DNA from: an uncultured Caulobacterales bacterium
Lineage (GTDB): Bacteria; Pseudomonadota; Alphaproteobacteria; Caulobacterales; Caulobacteraceae
DNA: 64,000 nucleotides
Direction of reading: 5' to 3'
Assembly: GCA_903858685.1 (NCBI GenBank)
Contig: CAIOJR010000166.1
Coordinates: forward strand, 1-64,000
Part shown: positions 54,322 to 63,996 of the stretch, one piece after another
Numbering within the stretch: position 1 is the stretch's first letter
Layout of the letters: each line of letters opens with the position of its first letter
Program-made: the position numbers and the translations under genes
Notes under the pieces: model-generated
Told to the model about the DNA's origin: nothing
The model's input: the letters and a program-made list of their open reading frames with translations, nothing else
Databases searched by the model: none

Positions 54322-54347
54322 CCTGGCGCCCTCGACGCGCCGACGCC

Positions 54348-54443
54348 GGGCGCATCATCCGACCAAGCAGACACCGGTGCGTCGCAGAAAATGCCCTCAT
54401 CATATGGGCTTATGAGCGAAATCCGATCCAACCAGATCGGATC
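54348..54443 (+). repeat. Intergenic two-hairpin repeat, copy 2 (downstream of uvrA)
   Basis: CCGACCAAGCAGACACCGGTGCGTCGCAGAAAATGCCCTCATCATATGGGCTTATGAGCGAAATCCGATCCAACCAGATCGGAT. Confidence 0.9.
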
Positions 54444-54448
54444 AGGCG

Positions 54449-55339
54449 CTAGCCCCGCCCCTTCAGCGCGGCGTAGGCGGCCGGCGACGGGGCGGCCATG
54501 ATGATGCGCATCAGCGTGCCGAAAAAGGCCAGCATGGCCGTCGCCGCCACGCTCAGGGGTTGGAACAGGGTGGTGACCGACAGGCCCTTCTCCTTGGCCA
54601 GATCTGCGGCTGACACCCACTGAGACGCCGTCAGCGCGTGCATCAGCATCATGAAGACATTGCCCAGCAGATAGACGAACAGGGCCAGGATCGCCGCCAT
54701 TACATAGACGCCCAGCAGAACCCAGAACCGGCCCTGCGTCAGGCGCCACGCCGCACGCAGATCCGTCCCGCCCTCGGCAAAGACCTGAGGCACGAACAGC
54801 GACAAACGCACCGCAGCATAGATCAGGGCGCATAGGGCGGCGGCGGCGCCAAGGACGGCGAAGATCCCGGCCAGGGGTTGCAGTCCCGCTGCGTTCAGGG
54901 CCACGACCGGCGTGATCAGGGCGATGGCGGCGGTCATGTAATAGAGGATGAACAGGACATAGAGCAGAAGCATCGCGCCAATGACGCGCAGCTCATCGCG
55001 TCCCAGCGACAGGTAATAGAACCGCTTGTCCCCTGGCTTGAGCACGGCCCGGAAAAAGGCGCATTGCAGCACGCTCTGGAACACCAGCCCGACGGGCAGC
55101 AGGACCAGCATGGCGGGGGCCAGGGCGGACATCTTGCTCAGAACCTGTTGCGGGTCCGTCGCGGTGGTCGACGCCGCCATGAAGGCGTTGAGCGCCGGTC
55201 CCGCCATCACTGCCAGAATGGCGAAGCTGACCAGATTATAGACGAACTCGACCACCGACCAGACCAGCACCGGGACCCAGCGCTCCCGTGTCACGCGGAA
55301 GCCTTCCAGCGCTATATCGGTTGCAGAAAACTCAGACAT
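54449..55339 (-). CDS. polytopic membrane protein of unknown function (tandem paralog 1)
   Basis: MSEFSATDIALEGFRVTRERWVPVLVWSVVEFVYN, several TM segments. Paralogous to 55351-56330. Confidence 0.75.
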   Translation of the reverse strand: MSEFSATDIALEGFRVTRERWVPVLVWSVVEFVYNLVSFAILAVMAGPALNAFMAASTTATDPQQVLSKMSALAPAMLVLLPVGLVFQSVLQCAFFRAVLKPGDKRFYYLSLGRDELRVIGAMLLLYVLFILYYMTAAIALITPVVALNAAGLQPLAGIFAVLGAAAALCALIYAAVRLSLFVPQVFAEGGTDLRAAWRLTQGRFWVLLGVYVMAAILALFVYLLGNVFMMLMHALTASQWVSAADLAKEKGLSVTTLFQPLSVAATAMLAFFGTLMRIIMAAPSPAAYAALKGRG

Positions 55340-55350
55340 GCAGGGGGTCC

Positions 55351-56330
55351 TTATGGGGCCGTTTCAGCATCAGGCGACGGGCCTGCGCCCTCGATGACGT
55401 GCAGTGGATTGCGCCGGTCCGACGGCGCCGTCAACTCTCGGTGACAGAAGGCGGCTACGGCGTACATGACGGTGTACTGGACAGTGCCGCCGATGCTGAG
55501 CGGTATGATCGCCACGACCACGGTCGGCGCCAGAGACCAGAAGACTGCGGGCGAGAAGCCGTGCGCAAACAGTCCCACGCCGCCACTCGCGAAAAAGGCG
55601 ATGGCGCCGACAATCACTGTCGCCACCCCGGACGCCATGGCGGCGATCATGCTCAGGATGGAGGCCAGAAAATAGGCCCCCAGCAAGGGCCAGAAAGACC
55701 CGCGCGTCAGGTCCCAGGACTCAAACAGTCTCAGCCGCCCCTCGGCAAAGGTCATGACGCTGGCCAGAGAGAACCGCACCGCCAGCACCACGGCGATGGC
55801 GACAATCACAAGACCGGCAATCAAGAACCACAGGATCCAGGCCCCGCTATGCGAAAAGTCTCTGGGCATGCCCGAGGCCGCCCAGCCAATCGCCAGGAGC
55901 AGGAAGACAGCCAGCATCACCAGCACGACCACAAAAACGGCCAGCAGCGACATCACCAGCCGCAACAGGATCTGGCGCCACTCATCCGGCCCGAACCTCA
56001 TGAAGAATCCCGCCTTGTCGTCGGGCCTGAGCACAGCGCGATAGACGGCGGCGGACAGGACGGACAGGAACACAAGGCCAAGGGGCGACAGACCCAGCTG
56101 AAACAGCCGCACCTTGTTCGCCAGCCCCACCACCAGGGCGGGGTTGGGCGCGACGCCCAGACTGGCGATGTCCGGGCTCCACACAATGCTCAGAAGCGCG
56201 CCCGCGGCGACATAGAAGAACAGATTGAAGGCCGCCACAACCCCAGCCCAGACCAGGATGGCGCGGGGTTGCGCTTGACGACCTGAAAGCCCTCCATGGC
56301 CGCATCGCCGGATGAAAACTTTGCCGCCAT
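55351..56330 (-). pseudogene. polytopic membrane protein (tandem paralog 2), apparent 1-nt frameshift near 56265-56268
   Basis: N-terminus MAAKFSSGDAAMEGFQVVKRNP (start 56330) and continuation RAILVWAGVVAAFNLFFYVAAG lie in different frames. Alignment to paralog 1 bridges the two. Confidence 0.7.
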
Positions 56331-56498
56331 CTGTCGCCTCCCGCCCCGGCCGCCGTCGGCGGCGCGTTCCATCACAGTTTAATCCCGTTTCACGACGCCA
56401 GTTCAATCAAAACTTCAGGCTGTGCATTGGGCGCCAATCCGTCACAGGCCAGGCGAACACCCGGTTGATCCCGGCAAAAACCTGCCTATGGTCGCGCC

Positions 56499-57881
56499 AT
56501 GACAAAACAGCCCATCCATGTCGTCGGCGCGGGTCTCGCCGGTTCCGAAGCCGCCTGGCAGATTGCTCAGGCTGGCGTGCCTGTGATCCTGCACGAAATG
56601 CGCCCGCACCGCGCCACCCCGGTTCACCAGACATCTGGCTTTGCCGAGCTGGTCTGCTCCAATTCCTTCCGCTCAGACGACTGGGAATATAATGCGGTCG
56701 GCCTGTTGCACGCCGAGATGCGCCGTCTGGACAGCGCCATCCTGTGCGCCGCCGACCACCATCAGGTGCCGGCGGGCGGCGCCCTGGCTGTCGATCGCGA
56801 GGGCTATTCGCAAGCCGTGACCACGGCCCTGCGCACCCACCCCAATGTCACCCTGGTCAATGAAGAGCTGGACCGCTGGCCGCCGCAGGACTGGGACAAT
56901 GTGATCATCGCCACCGGCCCCCTGACCTCGCCCGCCCTGTCTGAAGCGATCCTTTCCCAGACGGGCCAGGACGCCCTTGCCTTTTTCGACGCCATCGCTC
57001 CCATCATCCATGCCGACAGCATCAATATGGACATAGCCTGGCGTCAGTCGCGCTATGACAAGGAAGGCCCCGGCGGCGATGCGGCGGCCTATATCAACTG
57101 CCCCATGGACCGCGACCAGTACGGCGCCTTCATCCAGGCCCTGATAGACGGTCCAAAGGCTGAGTTTCGCGACTGGGAAAAGGACACGCCCTATTTTGAC
57201 GGCTGCCTGCCGATCGAGGTCATGGCCGAGCGCGGTCCTGAGACCCTGCGTTACGGCCCCATGAAACCGGTCGGCCTGACCAATCCGCACAATCCCGCCG
57301 TCAAGGCCTACGCCATCGTTCAGCTTCGGCAGGACAATGCTCTGGGCACACTGTTCAACATGGTCGGATTTCAGACCAAGCTGAAGCACGGCGCCCAGAC
57401 CGAAGTGTTCCGCATGATTCCGGGGCTGGAAAACGCCCAGTTCGCGCGGCTGGGCGGGCTGCACCGCAACACCTTCATCCAGTCGCCCAAGCTGCTGGAC
57501 GCCCAGCTTCGGCTGACGTCCCAGCCCCGCATCCGCTTCGCCGGCCAGATCACCGGCGTTGAGGGCTATGTGGAAAGCGCCGCCATGGGGCTGATGGCGG
57601 GACGATTCGCCGCGGCTCAGTGGCTGGGCGCAGAGCTTTCCCCGCCGCCGCCGCACACCGCGCTCGGCGCCCTGATTGCGCACGTCACGGGCGGACATCT
57701 GGCCGACGACAAGGGCAGCTTCCAGCCGATGAACATCAATTACGGCCTTCTGCCCCCCATGGAAGGGCCGCGCCATGACGCCGACGGCAAGCGTCTGAAG
57801 CCGCCCGAACGGGGCCGCGCCAAGAAGCGCCTGATGAGCCAGCGCGCGCTTGAGGCTCTGGAAAGCTGGGTGTCCAGCTAG
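56499..57881 (+). CDS. trmFO: TrmFO, methylenetetrahydrofolate-tRNA (uracil-54-C5)-methyltransferase
   Basis: [54 protein letters not shown]. Confidence 0.97.
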   Translation: MTKQPIHVVGAGLAGSEAAWQIAQAGVPVILHEMRPHRATPVHQTSGFAELVCSNSFRSDDWEYNAVGLLHAEMRRLDSAILCAADHHQVPAGGALAVDREGYSQAVTTALRTHPNVTLVNEELDRWPPQDWDNVIIATGPLTSPALSEAILSQTGQDALAFFDAIAPIIHADSINMDIAWRQSRYDKEGPGGDAAAYINCPMDRDQYGAFIQALIDGPKAEFRDWEKDTPYFDGCLPIEVMAERGPETLRYGPMKPVGLTNPHNPAVKAYAIVQLRQDNALGTLFNMVGFQTKLKHGAQTEVFRMIPGLENAQFARLGGLHRNTFIQSPKLLDAQLRLTSQPRIRFAGQITGVEGYVESAAMGLMAGRFAAAQWLGAELSPPPPHTALGALIAHVTGGHLADDKGSFQPMNINYGLLPPMEGPRHDADGKRLKPPERGRAKKRLMSQRALEALESWVSS

Positions 57882-57982
57882 AGCCCAGTCCGAGCAGACG
57901 GCATCCGGCGCGAGCTCCATCAATTTGTTTTGATGCGCTTTTTTTCGACCAACGGCATCCACCTGGCCGGGACGCGCTCTAG
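57878..57982. repeat. Palindromic-ended intergenic element (CTAGAGC...GCTCTAG)
   Basis: Ends CTAGAGC (57878-57884) and GCTCTAG (57976-57982) are exact inverted repeats. Internal ACGGCATCC/ACGGCATCC and ATCAATTTGTTTTGATGCGCTTTTTTT. Confidence 0.7.
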
Positions 57983-58719
57983 ATCCGCCCCCGCAGCACC
58001 GCCAGGGTCAAGCGAACACGCCGCGCGATCGGTCCGGCGTTCGGGGTCAGGGCCAGGGCGGCGTGGGCGATGGCCGGAAACGCACCTGGACTGACCGGGG
58101 CGGCTGAGCGCGCCTCATCGACCAGCAGATCAAGCTTGTGGCCAAGATGCGCCGCCACATCCGTATCAGCCGCAGCATCCCAGGCCTGCGGCGTCCAGCC
58201 CGGTCTTGGCGACGTCGCAGCGCGCCGCAAAAGTTGTGAAAAGGCGATCACCCGCCCGGCGGGCCGAACCGCCTCGGCCGCGACCGCCGGATCAAGCCGC
58301 ATCGCCGCCGCCAGGGTCACGCCGGTCAGCCCGTCGAGATAGAGGTCCAGCGCCGGCTCATCGGCAAACCAGACCTCGTCCAGCTCGACATGGCGCGCCT
58401 CAATCGCCGCCAGAAGGGGCGCAATAGGCAGGGCGCCCGACCGGATGGCCGGAACCAGCGCCTCCAGCGCGGGATGGCTGCGCTGGGCCGCGCCGTCGCG
58501 GATCGCCTCAAGCCCTTCCCGCCACCAGGCGAAGCGGATCTCGCCCATCAGCGGGTTGGTCGCCTTGGCCGAGACCGCCGCCAGTTCGTTGTCCAGCCCA
58601 TAGAGAGCGACCAAATCGTCGCGCGCCGCCCCATCCGCGATGAAACGGCTTGACAGCCAGCGGTCGGCGTCCTGAGCCTTCAGGGTCTCTTCCAGAGCCC
58701 CGGCGCCCGTCCTGGCCAT
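57979..58719 (-). CDS. squalene/phytoene synthase-like protein, NDUFAF6-like subgroup
   Basis: ALYGLDNELAAVSAKATNPLMGEIRFAWWREGLEAI: degenerate prenyl synthase fold lacking a canonical DDxxD. ATG at 58719. Confidence 0.8.
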   Translation of the reverse strand: MARTGAGALEETLKAQDADRWLSSRFIADGAARDDLVALYGLDNELAAVSAKATNPLMGEIRFAWWREGLEAIRDGAAQRSHPALEALVPAIRSGALPIAPLLAAIEARHVELDEVWFADEPALDLYLDGLTGVTLAAAMRLDPAVAAEAVRPAGRVIAFSQLLRRAATSPRPGWTPQAWDAAADTDVAAHLGHKLDLLVDEARSAAPVSPGAFPAIAHAALALTPNAGPIARRVRLTLAVLRGRI

Positions 58720-58814
58720 GGCGTCAGACTCCTTCACGCCGGACAGGATTTCTCCGGCCCGGCGCGCATCAGGTTCGCAGGGAATCAGACCGGCCCAAAC
58801 CGGTCCGAAACGCC

Positions 58815-59420
58815 CTAGCCGAAGATGGTCTGGTTCATCGCCATGGCGGTCAGCATGGGGATGGAGAGCAGCGTATTGGTGCGAGAGAACAGCATGGCCA
58901 GACGCGCAGCCTTGGCCTTGGCGTCGGCGTCGGCCTCCACCAGACCCAGAGCGATCTTCTGGTTCGGCCAGATGAAGACCCAGACATTGACGAACATGAT
59001 CGTGGCCAGCCACATGCCGATGCCGATGAAGATGTGGCCCGGAACGGCGAAATGCTCCGTCGCGCCCAGGGTATAGGCTTCCAGCAGATAACCCCGATGA
59101 AAGGCCAGGGCGACGCCCAGCACCCAGGTGGCCAGCGCCGCCCAGCGGAACCAGAACAGGGCTTCGGGCGCGATGTACTTGGACACGCCCGGCTTCAGTT
59201 CAGCCGGAATGGACGGCATGACGCGTATCTGCACGAAATTGAAATAGTAGAGCAGGCCAATCCAAAGGATGCCCGCGAAGGTGTGGGCCCAGCGCAGGAC
59301 CGCCTGGAAATAGATATTGTCCAACGCGCCGTGATGATGCTGGTAACCCACCAGCATCAGGATCGCGAGCAGGACGCTCACAATAATGGTGTTGCGGAAA
59401 TTCGAGAGAAGTCCGGCCAT
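58815..59420 (-). CDS. urate hydroxylase PuuD-like membrane protein
   Basis: VLRWAHTFAGILWIGLLYYFNFVQIRVMP and PGHIFIGIGMWLATIMFVNVWVFIWPNQK. Confidence 0.85.
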   Translation of the reverse strand: MAGLLSNFRNTIIVSVLLAILMLVGYQHHHGALDNIYFQAVLRWAHTFAGILWIGLLYYFNFVQIRVMPSIPAELKPGVSKYIAPEALFWFRWAALATWVLGVALAFHRGYLLEAYTLGATEHFAVPGHIFIGIGMWLATIMFVNVWVFIWPNQKIALGLVEADADAKAKAARLAMLFSRTNTLLSIPMLTAMAMNQTIFG

Positions 59421-59551
59421 GGTCTGCCCGCCCTATAGTTTCGCCAGTGGCGCCGCCGATCGCGCGCCTTAACCATTAGCTATAAGGCGGATTGATCAGA
59501 GTTGCAGCCCGATTTTGCGCTGATTTTTGCGAAGGATCAAATTAGGCCCTC

Positions 59552-59905
59552 TCATACCGGCACGAGCGCCAGGGCGATGCGCCGCCCTTCCCGCGCCAGC
59601 ACATTATAGAGCCGCACAGCCTCGACCGTGGTCATCACCTCAAGGCCCAGGGCGTGGGCCTGCATATGGTCGCGGAGCGGACGCGGCGGCGGACGCATCT
59701 CCACGCCCAGCCCCAACAGGACAAACTCCACCATTGCGCGATCCGCCGCGACCACGTCGGCGAATGCCTCTGGCGTCAGGTCCCCGCTCCAGGCCAGCAC
59801 CTGATCGGCCAGAATCAGCACCGGACCCTCATAGCGCTTGTCGTCGATCCGAAAGCCGCCAGCGCCAAAGGCTGTGACGCCGGGAGGTTGGCGAAGCTCG
59901 CTCAC
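59552..59905 (-). CDS. Mth938/NDUFAF3-like (DUF498) protein
   Basis: VTAFGAGGFRIDDKRYEGPVLILADQVLAW...MVEFVLLGLGVEMRPPPRPLRDHMQAHALGLEVMTTVEAVRLYNVLAREGR. GTG at 59905, or a start at 59941. Confidence 0.85.
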   Translation of the reverse strand: MSELRQPPGVTAFGAGGFRIDDKRYEGPVLILADQVLAWSGDLTPEAFADVVAADRAMVEFVLLGLGVEMRPPPRPLRDHMQAHALGLEVMTTVEAVRLYNVLAREGRRIALALVPV

Positions 59906-59912
59906 GACGGGA

Positions 59913-60911
59913 TCAGGCGGGCTTGCGCCCAGCCTTTGCATCCGCCGCCTTGCGCGCCATGGCCGCCTGAGCCGCAGGCCCGACCATGGCCGCATCATCC
60001 TCATCCCCGCTCTTCACCCCCCACAAAAGGATGATGGGCGAGGCCACATAGATCGACGAATAGGTGCCGACCGTGATGCCGAAGATCAGGGCGATGGCGA
60101 AGGTGCGCAGCGCCTCCCCGCCGAAGAAGGCCAGACCGCCCAGCGCCAGAAGCGCGGTGAGCCCCGTGATGATGGTGCGCGACAGGGTCTCGTTGATCGA
60201 CAGTTCTATCACGTCGCGCAATGGAGACTTGCGGAACTTGCGCAGATTTTCCCGCAGGCGGTCAAACACCACGACCGTGTCGTTCATCGAATAGCCGATA
60301 ATGGTCAGGATGGCCGCAATGGTGGTGAGCGTGAACTCCATCCTGAAGACGGCGAACAGGCCAAAGGTCAGGATCACGTCGTGAAACAGGGCCGCGACCG
60401 CGCCCAGCCCGAACTGCAGTTGATATCGGAACCAGATGAACAGCAGCATCAGGAAGATGGCGATGCCCAGGGCCATGATGCCCGACTTGAACAACTCGCC
60501 CGACACCTTGGGACCGACGACGGACGCATTGGCGAACCTGGCCGCAGGGCCCAGGGTCTGGGTCAGCTTTTGCGTGACCAGGGTGGCGGTGCCCGCCGGG
60601 TCCGCGCCCTTGGGCGTCTGGAACTTGATCTGGACGGCGCCGGCGGTCCCGATGGTCTGCACCTCCACATCGCCAAGCTTCATGCTGTTGAGGGTCGCGC
60701 GCACAAGGCTCGGGTCCACCACCCTGCCCGGGGTCGACACCTCCATGGCGGTGCCGCCCTTGAAATCGATGCCAAGGGTCAGGCCCTGTGTGAAGCACAG
60801 GACGAGCGAGCCGATCACGGCCAGAACCGATATGACGCCCATCAGGGCCGCCACACTGACAAAGTGCAGATTGGTCTTGTGCGGCAGAAGGCGGATCAGG
60901 GGCCAACGCAT
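59913..60911 (-). CDS. secF: protein translocase subunit SecF
   Basis: GLTLGIDFKGGTAMEV and GYSMNDTVVVFDRLRENLRK. Confidence 0.97.
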   Translation of the reverse strand: MRWPLIRLLPHKTNLHFVSVAALMGVISVLAVIGSLVLCFTQGLTLGIDFKGGTAMEVSTPGRVVDPSLVRATLNSMKLGDVEVQTIGTAGAVQIKFQTPKGADPAGTATLVTQKLTQTLGPAARFANASVVGPKVSGELFKSGIMALGIAIFLMLLFIWFRYQLQFGLGAVAALFHDVILTFGLFAVFRMEFTLTTIAAILTIIGYSMNDTVVVFDRLRENLRKFRKSPLRDVIELSINETLSRTIITGLTALLALGGLAFFGGEALRTFAIALIFGITVGTYSSIYVASPIILLWGVKSGDEDDAAMVGPAAQAAMARKAADAKAGRKPA

Positions 60912-60935
60912 GGGCAGGCTCTCTTCTTTACGAGA

Positions 60936-62528
60936 CTAAAGGATCGGCAGGGTCTTCGGCTTGAAGGTCTTGAACCACCAGCCGATGAGGACCTGGGTCA
61001 CGACCACGGCCGTGAACACCGATGTGAAGACGCCGATGCCCAGCGTCCAGGCGAAGCCCTTCACCGTGCCCGACCCGAAGGAGAACATGATGAGCGCAGC
61101 GATCAGGGTGGTGACATTGGCGTCGAAGATGGTCACGAAAGCGCGCCGGAAGCCCGCATCGGCCGCCAGCAAAGGCGTACGCCCCGCCCGCGCCTCTTCA
61201 CGCATGCGCTCATAGGTCAGCACATTGGCGTCGACCGCCACGGCCAGAGTCAGGATCAGACCCGCAATGCCCGGCAGGGTCAGGGTCGCTTGGGTCAGCG
61301 ACATCAGGCCCACGATCAGGAAGCCGTTGACCACCAGGGCCGCCGCCGCAAACACCCCGAACAGCCCATAGGCCAGGATGATGAAGGTGAAGATGGCCAG
61401 AGCCCCGATCGCCAGAGAGCTTTCGCCCGCGCGGATGGAGTCAGCGCCCAGTTCGGCGCCGACAGTCCGTTGCTCCTCCACCTTCAGCGGCGCAGGCAAG
61501 GCGCCGGACCGCAGCAGGTTTGAGGTTTCCGTGGCGCTTTCCTGGGTGAAGCTTCCGGTGATTTCCCCGGAGCCGCCGGTGATCGGCCCCAGAATATTGG
61601 GGGCGGACAGGATGCGTCCATCCAGCACGATGGCGAAGCGCTTGCCCACATTGGCGGTGGTGATCTCGCCGAACCGGCGGGCGCCAAGGCCGTTGAAGCG
61701 CAGGGAAATGGCCGGACGTCCGTTCTGGTCAAAGGACGGCCGTGCATCGGTCAGCATGTCGCCCGACACGTCCACCCGCTTCTTCACCACCACGCCGCGA
61801 GGATCATAGGCCTCGTCTGACGGCAAGAGCACGCTGCCGGGCGGCACGCGACCGGCCAGGGCCTCTTCGATCGTCGTGCCGTCGTCCACCATCTGGAAGG
61901 TCAGCTTGGCCGTCTTGCCAATCACGGCCTTCAGCTTTTCCGGATCGCTCTCGCCTGGCGCCTCGACCACGATGCGGGTCAGGCCGCTGCGGGTGATGGA
62001 AGGCTCGCGCGTGCCCAGCTGGTCGATACGCTTGCGAATGATCTCGATGGACTGCTCCACCGCCTGGTTGGCGGCGGCGGCGTCAGACTGAGCGGGCATG
62101 GACAGGCTGACCGTCTGGTCTGCGCCCTGCAGCACCATCAGGTCCCGCCCGCCGGTTGCAGTGGGCGCAGACAGCTTGTTCAGCTCCGCATAGGCGCCCG
62201 CGACGTCTGCGGCATTGGTGATCCTCGCCACGACCGCGTCATGATTGATGGCCAGGCCCGAAAACGCGATCTGCTTCTGGCCCAGAACACGGCGAACATC
62301 CTCTGTCAGGTTGTTCAGCTTCTCCTGCTTCAGGGCGACCGTGTCGACTTCCAGCATCAGATAGGACCCGCCCTGCAGGTCCAGGCCCAGATTCAGACGC
62401 GCGGTCGGAACCCACGATGGCAGGCCGTCCGTCACCGCGCGCGGCAACAGGTTCGGCAGGGTGAAGACCACGCCGAACACGAAGGCGAAGACGACGAGTG
62501 CGACCTTCCAGGGCCTGAGCTGCAACAT
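60936..62528 (-). CDS. secD: protein translocase subunit SecD
   Basis: LNLGLDLQGGSYLMLEVD and AVAVDANVLTYERMREEARAGR. Confidence 0.97.
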   Translation of the reverse strand: MLQLRPWKVALVVFAFVFGVVFTLPNLLPRAVTDGLPSWVPTARLNLGLDLQGGSYLMLEVDTVALKQEKLNNLTEDVRRVLGQKQIAFSGLAINHDAVVARITNAADVAGAYAELNKLSAPTATGGRDLMVLQGADQTVSLSMPAQSDAAAANQAVEQSIEIIRKRIDQLGTREPSITRSGLTRIVVEAPGESDPEKLKAVIGKTAKLTFQMVDDGTTIEEALAGRVPPGSVLLPSDEAYDPRGVVVKKRVDVSGDMLTDARPSFDQNGRPAISLRFNGLGARRFGEITTANVGKRFAIVLDGRILSAPNILGPITGGSGEITGSFTQESATETSNLLRSGALPAPLKVEEQRTVGAELGADSIRAGESSLAIGALAIFTFIILAYGLFGVFAAAALVVNGFLIVGLMSLTQATLTLPGIAGLILTLAVAVDANVLTYERMREEARAGRTPLLAADAGFRRAFVTIFDANVTTLIAALIMFSFGSGTVKGFAWTLGIGVFTSVFTAVVVTQVLIGWWFKTFKPKTLPIL

Positions 62529-62539
62529 GGGTGTGGTTC

Positions 62540-62899
62540 TTAGCCCTTGGTGTCGTTGGCCACGGTCTCGGTGCGCGCACGCACTTCGGAAACCATGGAC
62601 TTCACGACCTTGATGGTGACATTCGGCGCGATTTCCACCTGCAGCTCGGCATCGTCAACCCTTGCGACCTTGCCGATCACGCCGGAGTTCAGCACCACCG
62701 TGTCGCCGCGCTTCAGACCGCCGACCATGGCCTGGTGATCCTTCACCCGCTTCTGCTGCGGACGCAGGATCAGGAAGTAGAACAGCACGACCATGCCGAC
62801 CATCATGATGATGGGGCTTTGCAGAAGGTCTCCCATACCCCCTGCTGGCGCGCCAGCGGGGGCGCCGGGGGTCTGGGCCTGAGCGGTAGTCGCGAACAT
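62540..62899 (-). CDS. yajC: preprotein translocase subunit YajC
   Basis: VLFYFLILRPQQKRVKDHQAMVGGLKRGDTVVLNSGVIGKV. Confidence 0.96.
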   Translation of the reverse strand: MFATTAQAQTPGAPAGAPAGGMGDLLQSPIIMMVGMVVLFYFLILRPQQKRVKDHQAMVGGLKRGDTVVLNSGVIGKVARVDDAELQVEIAPNVTIKVVKSMVSEVRARTETVANDTKG

Positions 62900-63014
62900 G
62901 GAAGCTCCAGCGAAAGTCAGTGATGGCCCGTCAAGGCGACGGTGCGGAAGGCGCGGAAGCTATGCGTTGCAGTCGCCTTTTGCAATGCGTGCGAAGAGAA
63001 GCTAGTGGGAGTGT

Positions 63015-63854
63015 GTGACCGAGAACCCATTATTCCCCGTTTTAAGCCGCATCGCGGACGCGCTCGACCGCCTGGCCCCTGCTGCGCCGCCCGTCTGGAA
63101 CCTGGACGCGGCGCGTCTGTTTCGCTGCGACCCCGCCAGCTTCGCCCTGACGGCGGCGCCGGACTATCCGTTGCCGGTGGACATGCTCAAGGGCGTGGAC
63201 CGGCAAAAGCGCATCTTCAGCGCCAATCTGGAGCGCTTCGCCAAGGGCCTGCCGTCCAATCCGGCCCTTTTGTGGGGCGTGCGCGGCGGCGGCAAGAGTT
63301 CGCTGGTCAAGGCGGCCTTCATGGCGGCCTGCAAAACTCACCGCGACCTTCGCCTGATCGAGGTGGAGTCCGACCATGTGGAGATCCTGCCGCGTCTGTT
63401 CGAGCGGCTGCGCACCCATGGCGAACGCGTGGTCGTGTTCTGCGACGATCTGTCCTTCGAGGAGGGCGCAGGCGCGGCGAAAGCGCTGAAATCGGCGCTG
63501 GAAGGCGGGGTCGCGGGGCCTCCGCCCAACGTGCTTTTTGTCGCCACCTCGAACCGGCGACACCTCATGCCGCGCGACCATCCCTCAGACGACCGGATCG
63601 CAGCGGCGGAGGACGCCGAAGAGACTGTCTCCGTCTCCGACCGATTCGGCCTGTGGATCAGCTTCACCCCGATGGATCAGCCGACCTATCTGACCTGTAT
63701 CAGCGCCTATGCGCAGGCCTGCGACTTAGTGGAGGAGGATCTTCATTTCCGCGCCCTGCAATGGTCGATCCAGCGCGGCGGACGCTCTGGCCGCGTGGCC
63801 ATGCAATTCATCCGCGATCTCGCGGGCGAACTGGGCCACCCCATTCCGTTCTAG
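63015..63854 (+). CDS. DUF815 family AAA ATPase
   Basis: LLWGVRGGGKSSLVKAAF, VVVFCDDLSFE, TSNRRHLMPRD. GTG start. Confidence 0.9.
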   Translation: MTENPLFPVLSRIADALDRLAPAAPPVWNLDAARLFRCDPASFALTAAPDYPLPVDMLKGVDRQKRIFSANLERFAKGLPSNPALLWGVRGGGKSSLVKAAFMAACKTHRDLRLIEVESDHVEILPRLFERLRTHGERVVVFCDDLSFEEGAGAAKALKSALEGGVAGPPPNVLFVATSNRRHLMPRDHPSDDRIAAAEDAEETVSVSDRFGLWISFTPMDQPTYLTCISAYAQACDLVEEDLHFRALQWSIQRGGRSGRVAMQFIRDLAGELGHPIPF

Positions 63855-63897
63855 GCGGTGACATCCACAGCTTGGCCGCTCATTCCGGCCCGGGCTC

Positions 63898-63996
63898 TTG
63901 AGTATTTTCCGACGAAGTGGACACCGGGTCGTCGTAGAAAATGCTCTAATTATATGGGGTTATGAACAAAATCCGATCCAATCAGATCGGATTTTG
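63898..63996 (+). repeat. Intergenic two-hairpin repeat, copy 3 (downstream of the DUF815 gene)
   Basis: TTGAGTATTTTCCGACGAAGTGGACACCGGGTCGTCGTAGAAAATGCTCTAATTATATGGGGTTATGAACAAAATCCGATCCAATCAGATCGGATTTT. Confidence 0.92.

Noticed and set aside
63898-63996. GANTC (CcrM) methylation sites as the hallmark of the repeat family
   Set aside because: I could not find GANTC in the core of the copies, so membership in the published GANTC-associated families is not claimed.
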